A stretch of DNA of 64,000 bases, taken from NCBI GenBank assembly GCA_902609685.1, contig CACLSR010000002.1:124001-188000 (forward strand), written 5' to 3'. Below, in pieces: positions 21,038-30,369 of the stretch. The translations under genes were made by a program, and so were the position numbers. Numbering within the stretch: position 1 is the stretch's first letter; each line of letters opens with the position of its first letter. A model generated the notes under the pieces. It did not search any database and was not told the origin of the DNA. It saw only the letters and a list, made by a program, of their open reading frames with translations. This stretch comes from an uncultured Pelagibacteraceae bacterium. GTDB taxonomy: Bacteria; Pseudomonadota; Alphaproteobacteria; Pelagibacterales; Pelagibacteraceae.

Positions 21038-22221
21038 TAAGCAACTAAAGTATCTTTGTTGCTGTCTTTGTTATAGAGGCTCATTATAGCATTATCTTCA
21101 ACTTCATAAATTTTATCAGAATAGAAACCATTAAACTGTGTTCTAAAGGTAAGGCCGTATGAACCTAATTGACCAAGTTCTATATAATCATTTTCTTTAA
21201 TATTATTAGGTAAAAGGAATGGACCTTTCATGTAATCCATGCTGTCGCATGTTGGTCCATAAAAATCAAATGCAGTTAGTTTTTTTGAAATAATTTTGTT
21301 TGAATTATCTTTTATCATTTTAGATGGAAACACAATATTCGGTGTTCCTGCATCAAAAAGTGTTCCATAAGTTCCATCATTTATATAAAGTTTTTGTTTT
21401 TTTCTTAAGTTGACCCGAACTATAGTTGAACCACTTTCAGCAACTAAGGCTCTACCTGGTTCACAAATTATTTCTGGTAATTTTTCAATCTTTAAATTTT
21501 CCAAACCTTTCTTAATTTCATCAAAATAACTCTCTAAAGAGGGTGGAATTAAATCTGGATAGATAGTTGGAAAGCCGCCTCCTATATTTAAATAATCAGG
21601 AACAATTTTCGTTTTCTTTATTATATTTGCAATTTCGGAAATTCCTTTTGAGTATGAAATTGGATGCATACATTGCGATCCTACATGAAAACTTAATCCA
21701 ATCTTTTTTGAATGTTGTTTTACTAATCTTAAAAGTCCTGCCGCCTCTGAATTTATAGCACCGAATTTTTTTGATAAGTCAATTTCAGCATGTTCATTTG
21801 ATACAGCCACCCTTACAAATAATTCTAAATCTTTTGCATTGCTGGTGCTCTCAATAATTTTTATCAATTCATCTTTAGTATCAAGTGCAAATGTTTTGAC
21901 TCCATATTTGAAGTATGCTTCACTTATATCTTCTCTACTTTTAATTGTGTGCATGAAAGAGCACTTAGATACTTGATCAAATTTTCTGACTGCTTTTATC
22001 TCCTCCACTGAGGCAACATCAAATTGATTAATACCGCTTTTTAATAAAGTTTTAATTACCTCAGGATGAGGATTTGTTTTAACAGCATATAGAATTTTAC
22101 CTGGAAAGTTTTTTTGAAAAAATTTGGAAGCTGAAAGAATTGATTTCTTTCTAATACAATAAACCGGTTTGTCTGGTCTCAGTTGATTAACTAGTTCTTC
22201 AACCGACTTAAATTTTTGCAT
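21037..22221 (-). CDS. Ornithine/lysine decarboxylase, alanine-racemase fold
   Basis: A 394-residue fold III PLP decarboxylase of the eukaryotic-ODC type. PLP Lys48 lies in YAVKTNP; HVGSQC, GGGFPT, EPGRALV and YGPTCDSMD (active-site Cys and Asp) are all present. These point to ornithine or lysine decarboxylation giving putrescine or cadaverine, not to DAP decarboxylase or the E. coli SpeC fold. It heads the operon with the DHS-like and ureohydrolase genes. A G6 run 8 bases before the ATG can serve as the Shine-Dalgarno. Confidence 0.9.
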   Translation of the reverse strand: MQKFKSVEELVNQLRPDKPVYCIRKKSILSASKFFQKNFPGKILYAVKTNPHPEVIKTLLKSGINQFDVASVEEIKAVRKFDQVSKCSFMHTIKSREDISEAYFKYGVKTFALDTKDELIKIIESTSNAKDLELFVRVAVSNEHAEIDLSKKFGAINSEAAGLLRLVKQHSKKIGLSFHVGSQCMHPISYSKGISEIANIIKKTKIVPDYLNIGGGFPTIYPDLIPPSLESYFDEIKKGLENLKIEKLPEIICEPGRALVAESGSTIVRVNLRKKQKLYINDGTYGTLFDAGTPNIVFPSKMIKDNSNKIISKKLTAFDFYGPTCDSMDYMKGPFLLPNNIKENDYIELGQLGSYGLTFRTQFNGFYSDKIYEVEDNAIMSLYNKDSNKDTLVA

Positions 22222-22235
22222 TTTTCATGCCCCCC
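22208..22235 (-). promoter_or_regulatory. G6 ribosome-binding site and overlapping mini-ORF at the decarboxylase start
   Basis: On the minus strand six G residues (22235-22230), preceded by a T-run, lie 8 bases before the decarboxylase ATG (22221). An out-of-frame ATG at 22228 opens a six-codon ORF ending in TAA at 22208, which overlaps the real start. Such arrangements can modulate initiation, but no regulation is shown by sequence alone. Confidence 0.4.
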
Positions 22236-22341
22236 AAAAAAAATTTAACAAAAAAAAGTCTTTTTATTTAAAAAACTTTAATAAATCGAGCAATTAATTC
22301 AATACTTGCCTAATGTAAAGCAAATAATGACCTATTGAATT

Positions 22342-22932
22342 GTGGAAAAAAATTCCCATATCAAACTCATGAAAAACGAAGGCGCATTACAAAATTTAGC
22401 TGATTTCAACAATAAATCACTATTAATTGTTGATGATGACAATCCATTTAGAGAAAGATTGGCAAGGGCCATGGAAAAAAAGGGTTTTGAAGTTATTCAA
22501 GCTGAAGGTGTGCAAAAAGGAATTGATACAGTCAAAGCAAAAAAACCAGGATTCGCTGTTGTTGATTTGAGACTGGGTGATGGTAATGGTTTGGAAGTTG
22601 TAAAACAAATTCAAACCTCTAATCCTGAAAGTAGAATAATAATGTTAACAGGATATGGAAATATTCCAACTGCTGTTGCAGCAATAAAAGAGGGTGCAAT
22701 CGATTATTTGGCTAAACCTGCAGATGCAGATGATGTTGAAAAAGCTCTTTTAGCTGATCCTGCTAAAAAAGCGGCTCCACCTGAAAATCCAATGTCAGCG
22801 GATAGAGTGAAATGGGAACATATACACAGAGTTTTTGAATTGTGTAACAGAAATGTTTCTGAGACAGCAAGAAGACTAAAAATGCACCGAAGAACTCTTC
22901 AAAGAATTTTATCTAAAAGATCACCTAAATAA
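22342..22932 (+). CDS. regA: RegA/ActR/PrrA-type response regulator
   Basis: A 196-residue regulator. The receiver domain (~residues 25-140) has the acidic pocket DDD (31-33), phospho-acceptor Asp75 (VVDLRLGDG), the Thr switch (MLTGYGNIPTA) and KPAD. A proline-containing linker leads to a Fis-type HTH (NVSETARRLKMHRRTLQRILSKR, near the C-terminus) that is nearly identical across RegA homologues, the global redox regulators of alphaproteobacteria. The start is either GTG 22342 or ATG 22369. No RegB kinase gene adjoins. Overlaps convergent bioY by 8 bases. Confidence 0.93.
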   Translation: MEKNSHIKLMKNEGALQNLADFNNKSLLIVDDDNPFRERLARAMEKKGFEVIQAEGVQKGIDTVKAKKPGFAVVDLRLGDGNGLEVVKQIQTSNPESRIIMLTGYGNIPTAVAAIKEGAIDYLAKPADADDVEKALLADPAKKAAPPENPMSADRVKWEHIHRVFELCNRNVSETARRLKMHRRTLQRILSKRSPK

Positions 22933-23476
22933 GTTTTCTAAATTTAAAAATTTTCTTAGCAATAAGCACAAGTAAAGCTATCTTAAATATTTCAGCTAAT
23001 AGAAAAGGCTTAACACCTAAATCGAATATAGGTTTGTCCCATCCGATTAGTGTCCCTAACCACAAAGTACCAAAAATATAGATTGTTGATACTGCAAGTA
23101 TAAGCTTTGAAAAAATAATTAAAAAATTATCTTTTAATTTTACAAAAGAAGCTAAAAAACAAGCTGAAAGAAATCCAATTAGATAGCCCATTGTTGGACC
23201 TGTAAAATAAGCAAAACCTATTCCTCTTTCTGGGGAGTTTGAAAACACGGGAAGACCTGCAATTCCTTCAATTAAATATAAACCAATTGTCGCAACACCT
23301 ATTTTATATCCAAAGCTTATTCCAATAAAAAGAACTACAAAAGTTTGCATTGTCATTGGAACTGGATAGAAAGGAATTTTAATTTTTGCCGAGACAGCAA
23401 GTAACACTGAACCTAAAAAAATTACAAGTATTGATTTAATTATTTGGGCTTGTGTATTTTGCTTTATAAGTTCCAT
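22925..23476 (-). CDS. bioY: Biotin transporter BioY (ECF S-component)
   Basis: A 183-residue membrane protein with about six hydrophobic segments. BioY marks are IPFYPVPMTMQTF (residues ~30-42), LYLIEGIAGLPVFS and the GPTMGYLIGF segment. BioY binds biotin and can work alone or with an ECF energising module; no bioM/bioN genes are nearby. It implies biotin scavenging. Divergent from polA, convergent with regA. Confidence 0.92.
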   Translation of the reverse strand: MELIKQNTQAQIIKSILVIFLGSVLLAVSAKIKIPFYPVPMTMQTFVVLFIGISFGYKIGVATIGLYLIEGIAGLPVFSNSPERGIGFAYFTGPTMGYLIGFLSACFLASFVKLKDNFLIIFSKLILAVSTIYIFGTLWLGTLIGWDKPIFDLGVKPFLLAEIFKIALLVLIAKKIFKFRKLI

Positions 23477-23522
23477 AAAAAATAATACTCTTATTTCTAT
23501 CTATAATCTATATTAATTTCTA

Positions 23523-26297
23523 ATGGGAAAAATTAAAAAAACAGATCATTTTTATTTAATTGATGGATCAGGTTACATTTTTAGAGCGTATTATGCGTTA
23601 CCACCATTAACGCGTAAAAGTGATGGATTACCGACGGGTGCAGTGAGTGGTTTTTGCAGTATGCTTTTTAAACTTCTAGAGGACTCAAAGTCAAATCAAA
23701 ATTTACAAAAACCAACACATTTTGCAGTTATATTTGACTCTGCTAGAAAAACTTTCAGAAACGAAATTTATAGTGATTATAAAGCTAATAGAGCTGAAGC
23801 ACCTGATGATTTATCTCCTCAATTTGATTATATCAGAAAATCAGTATTAGCTTTTAATTTACCTTCATTGGAATTGATAAATTATGAAGCTGATGACTTA
23901 ATAGCAACGTATGTTGAAATGATTTTAAAAGAAGGTGCAAAAGCAACCATAGTATCCTCAGATAAGGATTTAATGCAATTATATAAAAAAAACGTTCGAA
24001 TTTATGATCCAATGAAAAATAAGTTTATTTCAGAGGAAGATATTAAAAATAAATTTGGTGTAGGTGCAAGTAAGGTAATTGATGTACAGGCTTTAGCTGG
24101 TGATAGCAGTGATAATGTACCAGGAGTTCCTGGAATTGGTGTTAAAACAGCTGCAGAATTAATTAACAAATATGGAGACCTTGAAAAACTTTTAAATTCT
24201 GCTCATGAAATTAAACAAAACAAAAGAAGAGAAACACTCATTGAGAATAAAGATAAGGCTTTAATAAGTAAAAAACTAGTGACATTAAAAAGTGATGCTC
24301 CAGTAAATAAAAACCTAACTGATCTTGAATTAAAAAGTATCGATAAAGATAAACTCTATAAATTTTTGAGGGAGATGGAATTTAATAGATTGTTGAGTTC
24401 AGCTATCTCTGCATATGGAGAACCAAATTTAACAAGTATCAAAAACGAGGTTAAAATTGAAAAAAATCAAAAAGCAATCAATAAAAAAGAATATTATCTA
24501 ATTGAAAATTTGGAACAAATCGACAACTGGATAACTGAAGCTGAGGAGTTAGGTGAAGTTGCAGTAGATACCGAAACAAATTCATTAGATCCTCATCAGG
24601 CAGATCTAGTCGGTGTTTCATTAAGCTCAAAAATTGGAAAAGCTTGTTATATTCCTATCGGTCATAAATCTAACAAATGTATCGAAAAAGATTTAGTTTT
24701 AAAAAAGTTAAAACCTTTACTTGAGGATCCTAGTATTAAAAAAATAGGTCAAAATATAAAATTTGATTTTATAGTTTTTTTCAAACATGGAATTAATATG
24801 ACTTCAATGGAAGATACCATGCTGATGTCCTATGTTCTTGATGCAGGAAAAAATAGACATAATATGGATACATTGTCAGAAATTCATTTAAACCATAAAA
24901 CAATATCTTTTAAAGATTTAGTTGGCACAGGAAAAAAGGAGATTAATTTCAGTGAAGTAGATGTTGAAAAAGCCAAAGATTACGCAGCCGAAGATGCTGA
25001 TATTACATTTAGATTATACAAAAAATTTCAAAAAAGTTTAAAGGATGAAAAAATGATAAATATCTACGAGATATTTGAAAAGCCTTTATTAAAAATTCTT
25101 GCTTTTATGGAAATTGAGGGAGTTAAAATAGATAATAAATTTTTAAAATCATTATCCACTAAATTTGAAAAAAAGATTGTTAAAATTCAAAATGAAGTTT
25201 TTAAAATATCTAAAAAAGAATTTAATATTGCATCACCAAAACAACTTGGGGAAATATTATATAATGATCTTAAAATTGCAGATTTAAAAAAAACAAAAAA
25301 AGGGAGTTTTGCAACAAGCGCTTCGGTTTTAGAAGATTTAGCATTTAAAGGTCATAAGTTTCCCCAATTAGTATTGGATTGGAGACAGGTATCTAAATTG
25401 AAAAATACCTACTCAGATTCCTTGCCGGAACATATCAATCCTAACACACAAAGAGTTCATACCTCTTTTTTATTAGCAGCTACTACAACTGGCAGATTAG
25501 CGTCAAGCGATCCAAACTTACAAAATATTCCGATTAAATCTGAGGATGGTAAAGATATTCGTAAAGCATTTATAGCCAAAAAAGATCATGTTTTAATTTC
25601 TGCAGATTATAATCAAATTGAGATGAGAATTTTAGCTGACTTGGCTGACGTCAAAGGATTAAAAAAAGCTTTTAAAAACAACGAAGATATTCATTCACTC
25701 ACAGCTAGTCAAATTTTTAATGTTGATATAAAAAAAGTAAATCAGGATCAGAGAAGAAAAGCTAAAGCTATAAATTTTGGAATAATATATGGGATTTCAC
25801 AATATGGATTAGCAAAACAAATTAATGTCACAAATCATGAAGCTGAGGAATTCCTTAATGCTTATTTTTTAAAATTTCCTGAAATTAAAATTTATATGGA
25901 CAGAACAATAAAGTTTTGTAGAAAAAGTGGATTTGTGAATAATATTTTTGGAAGACGATCACATTTTATTAATATCAATGATAAAAACTATAATATTAGA
26001 AATTTCCAAGAGCGCGCAGCAATTAATGCTCCAATTCAAGGCTCAGCTGCAGAAATAATGAGATTAGCCATGATAAGACTTGATAAAAAATTAAGTGATC
26101 AAAAAAATCAAAATACAAAAATGTTGTTGCAAATCCATGACGAGTTAATTTTTGAAACTCCTAAAGAAGAAGCAAAAAGAATCAGTAAAATTATAATTGA
26201 TGAAATGTCTAGTGTTGTTAAGAGTGAACAGCATTCTTTTTCCATACCTTTAACAGTTGATCTAAATACCGGAGAAAATTGGGGTACACTTCATTAA
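23523..26297 (+). CDS. polA: DNA polymerase I
   Basis: A 924-residue family A polymerase. Residues 1-~290 form the 5'-3' exonuclease (VIFDSARKTFRNE, SSDKDLMQL, GDSSDNVPGVPGIGVKTA). The 3'-5' exonuclease follows, with its DTET motif intact near residue 350, so proofreading is probably active. The polymerase domain has motif A DYNQIEMRI, motif B RRKAKAINFGIIYG and motif C QIHDELIFE. A TATAAT box (23502-23507) precedes the ATG by 15 bases. Confidence 0.97.
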   Translation: MGKIKKTDHFYLIDGSGYIFRAYYALPPLTRKSDGLPTGAVSGFCSMLFKLLEDSKSNQNLQKPTHFAVIFDSARKTFRNEIYSDYKANRAEAPDDLSPQFDYIRKSVLAFNLPSLELINYEADDLIATYVEMILKEGAKATIVSSDKDLMQLYKKNVRIYDPMKNKFISEEDIKNKFGVGASKVIDVQALAGDSSDNVPGVPGIGVKTAAELINKYGDLEKLLNSAHEIKQNKRRETLIENKDKALISKKLVTLKSDAPVNKNLTDLELKSIDKDKLYKFLREMEFNRLLSSAISAYGEPNLTSIKNEVKIEKNQKAINKKEYYLIENLEQIDNWITEAEELGEVAVDTETNSLDPHQADLVGVSLSSKIGKACYIPIGHKSNKCIEKDLVLKKLKPLLEDPSIKKIGQNIKFDFIVFFKHGINMTSMEDTMLMSYVLDAGKNRHNMDTLSEIHLNHKTISFKDLVGTGKKEINFSEVDVEKAKDYAAEDADITFRLYKKFQKSLKDEKMINIYEIFEKPLLKILAFMEIEGVKIDNKFLKSLSTKFEKKIVKIQNEVFKISKKEFNIASPKQLGEILYNDLKIADLKKTKKGSFATSASVLEDLAFKGHKFPQLVLDWRQVSKLKNTYSDSLPEHINPNTQRVHTSFLLAATTTGRLASSDPNLQNIPIKSEDGKDIRKAFIAKKDHVLISADYNQIEMRILADLADVKGLKKAFKNNEDIHSLTASQIFNVDIKKVNQDQRRKAKAINFGIIYGISQYGLAKQINVTNHEAEEFLNAYFLKFPEIKIYMDRTIKFCRKSGFVNNIFGRRSHFININDKNYNIRNFQERAAINAPIQGSAAEIMRLAMIRLDKKLSDQKNQNTKMLLQIHDELIFETPKEEAKRISKIIIDEMSSVVKSEQHSFSIPLTVDLNTGENWGTLH

Positions 26298-26331
26298 TTT
26301 AATTGCCCAAATTAGAACAATTTAGTATTTT

Positions 26332-26337
26332 TATAAT
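26332..26337 (+). promoter_or_regulatory. Perfect -10 box immediately before chvI (possible leaderless mRNA)
   Basis: A consensus TATAAT ends 5 bases before the ATG at 26343. No good -35 is present 16-18 bases upstream. If used, transcription would begin at or within a base or two of the start codon, giving a leaderless message. Confidence 0.45.
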
Positions 26338-26342
26338 CGAGT

Positions 26343-27050
26343 ATGCAGAAACAAACAATTGCCCTTGTCGATGATGATAGAAATATTTTAACAAGTCTGA
26401 GTATAGCTTTAGAGAAAGAGGGATTTAAAGTTCAAACATATATTGATGGTGAAAGCGCTTTAATTGGCTTAACTAGAACCCCACCGGATCTTGCAATCGT
26501 TGATATTAAAATGCCAAAAATGGATGGAGAAGAGCTACTTAAAAAGCTAAGAAAAAAAACTTCATTACCAGTTATTTTTTTGACCTCTAAAGATGATGAA
26601 ATTGATGAATTGCTTGGATTGAAGTTAGGAGCAGATGATTTCATAAAAAAATCTGGAGGCTTTTCAATTAAAGTGTTGATTGAGAGAATAAGAGTGCAAC
26701 TCAGAAAGAAAGATTCAAAAGAAATTATAGAGGAAAACAAAAGTATAATATCTCATGGTAAATTAAAACTAGATCCTTCACAATTAGAGTGTGAATGGAA
26801 TGGTAAACAATTGCCAGATAAACTTACAACGACCGAATTTTTATTAGTTAAGGAATTAGCAAAAAGACCAGGTATAATCAAAGAAAGAGCTCAGTTGATG
26901 GATATAGCCTACAGAGAAGATACCGATATAGAGGACAGAACAATAGACAGTCATGTGAAAAGAATAAGAAAAAAATTTAAAAAGGTTGATCCTGAATTTT
27001 CAGCTATAGAAACTAGATATGGAAGTGGATATAGGTGGAATGTTAGCTGA
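26343..27050 (+). CDS. chvI: ChvI-like response regulator (OmpR/PhoB family)
   Basis: A 235-residue OmpR-type regulator. The receiver domain has the acidic pocket DDD (10-12), Asp54 ([11 protein letters not shown]) and FLTSKDDE with the Thr/Ser switch, then the winged-helix DNA-binding domain ([21 protein letters not shown]). Sequence and pairing with a ChvG-type kinase match ChvI, which controls envelope and acid-stress genes in alphaproteobacteria. The stop overlaps chvG by one base. Preceded by polA. Confidence 0.9.
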   Translation: MQKQTIALVDDDRNILTSLSIALEKEGFKVQTYIDGESALIGLTRTPPDLAIVDIKMPKMDGEELLKKLRKKTSLPVIFLTSKDDEIDELLGLKLGADDFIKKSGGFSIKVLIERIRVQLRKKDSKEIIEENKSIISHGKLKLDPSQLECEWNGKQLPDKLTTTEFLLVKELAKRPGIIKERAQLMDIAYREDTDIEDRTIDSHVKRIRKKFKKVDPEFSAIETRYGSGYRWNVS

Positions 27051-28591
27051 TGTTAAGCAACCTTCTTAAAAACTTATCTATATTAAAAAAATTTTTATTT
27101 ATTAATTTTATTTTTTTTACATTTATTGGAATTTTTCTTTTTATTTACTTAAAAAATGTTCAACCAAATTTAATAAAAAAAAAATCATCTAATCACATTG
27201 AAGTGATTAATAATACTATTGATAATATGACAAGACTAAATGTCGAATTTGTAGAAGACGATATCAGGAAATTTCTTTTTTCCACAAGATTTCTTTTTCA
27301 AAATTTAGATAGAGTGATATTTTTTGATAATCAACTAAACTTAATTGGTGATACAGATACCTTAGATCTTGATCCTAGATCGTTTTCACAAAGATTAGAT
27401 ATTGTTGAATTTGAAGTGTTAACTGAAAAAAAAACTAAAGAAATCACTGAGAAAAAAAATATTGATGTTGGAAATAATAACGTTATTTCTCTTAATGATG
27501 TACTTTTAAATTACGCATCTTCTAAAAATTTTGGAACACCTTTTACTTTTACTCAAGAAGAGTTCAATAAATTTAAGCTGACAACAATTAAAAATGTAAT
27601 GCAAAAAGGTAAAAACATTGGATATTTAGCTATTACAGAAAATGCAAATGATGTTAAAGCAGCTATAGATGAAAGAAAGACTTTTGTAATTAGAACGGCT
27701 TTAGCTATTGGTTTAGTAATATTAATTTTCTCCTTTGTTTTAAATAGATATTTCTTAAAACCAATTAAAAATTTAGTAACGTACACTGAAACAATCAGAA
27801 ATAAAGATCCGAAAATTACTAATCTTGATATTTTAAAAAAAAGAAATGATGAACTAGGATTACTCTCAAAATCACTAGATGATATGACAAATGAATTAAC
27901 TAAAAGGATTTCACATGCTGAAAATTTTTCAACAGATTTAGTTCATGAAATAAGAAATCCTCTGGCTTCTCTCAAGAGTGCGTCTGAAATTTTACATGAT
28001 ACGACTGATGTTGAGCAAAGGATTAAATTAATTGATATTTTGAGTCATGATGTTCAAAGAATTGAAAGATTAATTACAGATTATTCACAAATGCTAAAAG
28101 ATGAAGTTGCATTAAGTAGAGAAAAAATTAAAAAACTTGATATTGAGCCAATTATTAAATCAGTCGTAGATGATTTTAATAATATTTATAAATTAAAAAG
28201 AGGAATAAATATTTCTTATTCGAACGATGGAAAAAACAAATATTTGATAAATGGAATAGAAAATAGAATTGAACAAATAGTTGCTAATCTTTTGGATAAC
28301 GCAATATCTTTCAGTGGTGATAATAAAGATGTAATTGTTAAGGTTTCAAAATTAGAAAATGATAAAGTTTCAATCAATATTTTAGATGAAGGACAAGGAT
28401 TTAAAGAAAAAGATACCAATAAAATATTTAAAAGATTTTATAGTAATAGACCTGATAAATTTGGACAACATTCTGGACTTGGTTTAAATATAGTTAAAAA
28501 TTTAGTCGATTTACATAATGCTACAATAAGAGCATCTAACAGATTAGACAAAAAAGGAGCAAGTATGGAAATTATATTTCCAAATGCCTAA
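27050..28591 (+). CDS. chvG: ChvG-like sensor histidine kinase
   Basis: A 513-residue membrane kinase. TM1 is ~14-35, a large periplasmic sensor region ~36-212 follows, TM2 is ~213-232, then HAMP and the HisKA domain with His299 (DLVHEIRNPLAS). The ATPase domain shows LLDNAISFS (N box), DEGQGF (G1), FKRFYSNR and SGLGLNIV (G2). ChvG/ExoS kinases have this architecture. The stimulus cannot be read from sequence. Coupled to chvI by a one-base overlap. Confidence 0.9.
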   Translation: MLSNLLKNLSILKKFLFINFIFFTFIGIFLFIYLKNVQPNLIKKKSSNHIEVINNTIDNMTRLNVEFVEDDIRKFLFSTRFLFQNLDRVIFFDNQLNLIGDTDTLDLDPRSFSQRLDIVEFEVLTEKKTKEITEKKNIDVGNNNVISLNDVLLNYASSKNFGTPFTFTQEEFNKFKLTTIKNVMQKGKNIGYLAITENANDVKAAIDERKTFVIRTALAIGLVILIFSFVLNRYFLKPIKNLVTYTETIRNKDPKITNLDILKKRNDELGLLSKSLDDMTNELTKRISHAENFSTDLVHEIRNPLASLKSASEILHDTTDVEQRIKLIDILSHDVQRIERLITDYSQMLKDEVALSREKIKKLDIEPIIKSVVDDFNNIYKLKRGINISYSNDGKNKYLINGIENRIEQIVANLLDNAISFSGDNKDVIVKVSKLENDKVSINILDEGQGFKEKDTNKIFKRFYSNRPDKFGQHSGLGLNIVKNLVDLHNATIRASNRLDKKGASMEIIFPNA

Positions 28592-28636
28592 AGAGTTATA
28601 TTGATTAATTAATTCTTTATTGCTAGAAGACGCACC

Positions 28637-29923
28637 ATGGAAGATTTCAAAGTTAAAGATTTGACCCAAGCTGAGTTTGGAAGAAAAGAAATTTCAATAG
28701 CAGAGAGTGAAATGCCTGGCTTGATGGCTTTAAGAGAAGAATACTCTGGAAAGTCACCGCTAAAAGGAGCGAAAATTATTGGATGTCTGCACATGACTAT
28801 TCAAACAGCTGTTTTAATTGAAACACTAGTTGCTTTAGGTGCGGAGGTAAGATGGTCATCTTGTAATATTTTTTCGACCCAAGATCATGCAGCAGCTGCA
28901 ATCGCCAAAGCTGGGATTCCAGTATATGCTTGGAAGGGAGAAACTGAAGAGGAATATATTTGGTGTATTAAACAAACTATTGAGGGTAAAAAAGATTGGG
29001 CGCCTAACATGCTTTTAGATGATGGAGGAGACCTCACTGCAATGATGCATCAAGAGTATAAAGAATTACTTAAAAATGTGAAAGGTGTTTCAGAGGAGAC
29101 GACAACAGGCATTAAAGCTCTTAATAAAATGGAAAAAGATAAAACTTTGTTAGTGCCTGCAATAAATGTAAATGATTCTGTCACCAAATCTAAATTTGAC
29201 AATCTCTATGGATGTAGAGAGAGTTTAGTTGATGGCATAAGAAGAGCTACAGATGTTATGATGTCTGGAAAAATTGCTATAGTTGCTGGATTTGGAGATG
29301 TCGGTAAAGGAAGTGCCGCATCTTTAAGACAAAGTGGTGCTAGAGTATTAGTTACAGAAGCTGATCCAATTTGTGCATTACAAGCAGCAATGGAGGGTTA
29401 CGAAGTGGTTTTGATGGAAGAGGCAATTAGCAAAGCTGATATCGTCGTTACAGCAACTGGTAACAAAGATATTGTTACAGCTGATCATATGAGAGAAATG
29501 AAAGATAGAGCAATTTTGTGTAACATAGGACACTTTGATAACGAAATTCAAGTTGAAGCTTTGAAAAATTATAAATGGACTGAAGTAAAACCTCAAGTTC
29601 ACGAGATAGAATTACCAAGTAAAAAAAGGATTATTTTATTAGCAGAAGGTAGATTAGTTAATTTAGGTTGTGCCACAGGTCATCCAAGTTTTGTAATGAG
29701 CGCATCGTTTACTAACCAAGTGATTGCTCAGATAGAGCTTTGGAATAATCATAAAAACTATGAGAACAAAGTTTATGTTTTACCAAAACATTTAGATGAG
29801 AAGGTTGCCACACTTCATCTTAAGAAAGTTGGAGCAAAATTAACCAAATTATCAAAAGAACAGGCCGACTATATAAGTGTCGGAGTCGAAGGTCCTTTTA
29901 AACCTAATGCCTACCGCTATTAA
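28637..29923 (+). CDS. ahcY: Adenosylhomocysteinase
   Basis: A 428-residue NAD-dependent enzyme that splits S-adenosylhomocysteine into homocysteine and adenosine, which relieves inhibition of methyltransferases. [45 protein letters not shown], the NAD-binding [10 protein letters not shown] and the C-terminal FKPNAYRY (the Lys-x(4)-Tyr end that closes the NAD site) are all present. No riboswitch was recognised in the 45-base leader. The 3' end overlaps tsaE by 17 bases. Confidence 0.97.
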   Translation: MEDFKVKDLTQAEFGRKEISIAESEMPGLMALREEYSGKSPLKGAKIIGCLHMTIQTAVLIETLVALGAEVRWSSCNIFSTQDHAAAAIAKAGIPVYAWKGETEEEYIWCIKQTIEGKKDWAPNMLLDDGGDLTAMMHQEYKELLKNVKGVSEETTTGIKALNKMEKDKTLLVPAINVNDSVTKSKFDNLYGCRESLVDGIRRATDVMMSGKIAIVAGFGDVGKGSAASLRQSGARVLVTEADPICALQAAMEGYEVVLMEEAISKADIVVTATGNKDIVTADHMREMKDRAILCNIGHFDNEIQVEALKNYKWTEVKPQVHEIELPSKKRIILLAEGRLVNLGCATGHPSFVMSASFTNQVIAQIELWNNHKNYENKVYVLPKHLDEKVATLHLKKVGAKLTKLSKEQADYISVGVEGPFKPNAYRY

Positions 29924-30356
29924 AAGTGATAAAATAGATTTATCTTCAGAAAAAAAAACAGAGGAACTCGCCAGTACATTTTTAAAAAAAATCAAGCCTG
30001 GATACTTTATTTTTTTATATGGTGAAATCGGGGTAGGAAAAACTACTTTTATTAGATATCTTATTAATCAATTTCAAAAACTTAATAAATTGGAGATAAC
30101 AGAAGTTACGAGTCCCACTTTTAATTTGTTAAATGAGTATCAAATAAATGATTTCAAGATAAATCATTATGATCTATTTAGATTAAAATCTACTGAGGAA
30201 ATTAAAAATTTAGATTTATTTGAGGATAATAAAAACACAATTACTTTAGTAGAATGGCCACAAATAATTAAAGAAAAACCAAAAAATTTGATAGAATTAG
30301 ATTTCGAGTATGGAAAAGATCACAAAACTAGATCTGTTCAAATTAAAGGTTTATAG
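29907..30356 (+). CDS. tsaE: tRNA threonylcarbamoyladenosine synthesis ATPase TsaE
   Basis: An approximately 149-residue P-loop ATPase that works with TsaB/TsaD to make t6A37 in tRNAs. Walker A is GEIGVGKTT, followed by [18 protein letters not shown] and the VEWP motif, all typical of the family. An upstream in-frame GTG (29877) lies deep in ahcY; the ATG at 29907, overlapping ahcY by 17 bases, is preferred. Downstream are amgK and murU, a common proteobacterial order. Confidence 0.92.
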   Translation: MPTAIKSDKIDLSSEKKTEELASTFLKKIKPGYFIFLYGEIGVGKTTFIRYLINQFQKLNKLEITEVTSPTFNLLNEYQINDFKINHYDLFRLKSTEEIKNLDLFEDNKNTITLVEWPQIIKEKPKNLIELDFEYGKDHKTRSVQIKGL

Positions 30357-30369
30357 CTTCTATTCCTGA

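Noticed and set aside
28592-28636. SAM/SAH-type riboswitch before ahcY
   Set aside because: The leader is only 45 bases and has none of the conserved SAM-II, SAM-V or SAH blocks.
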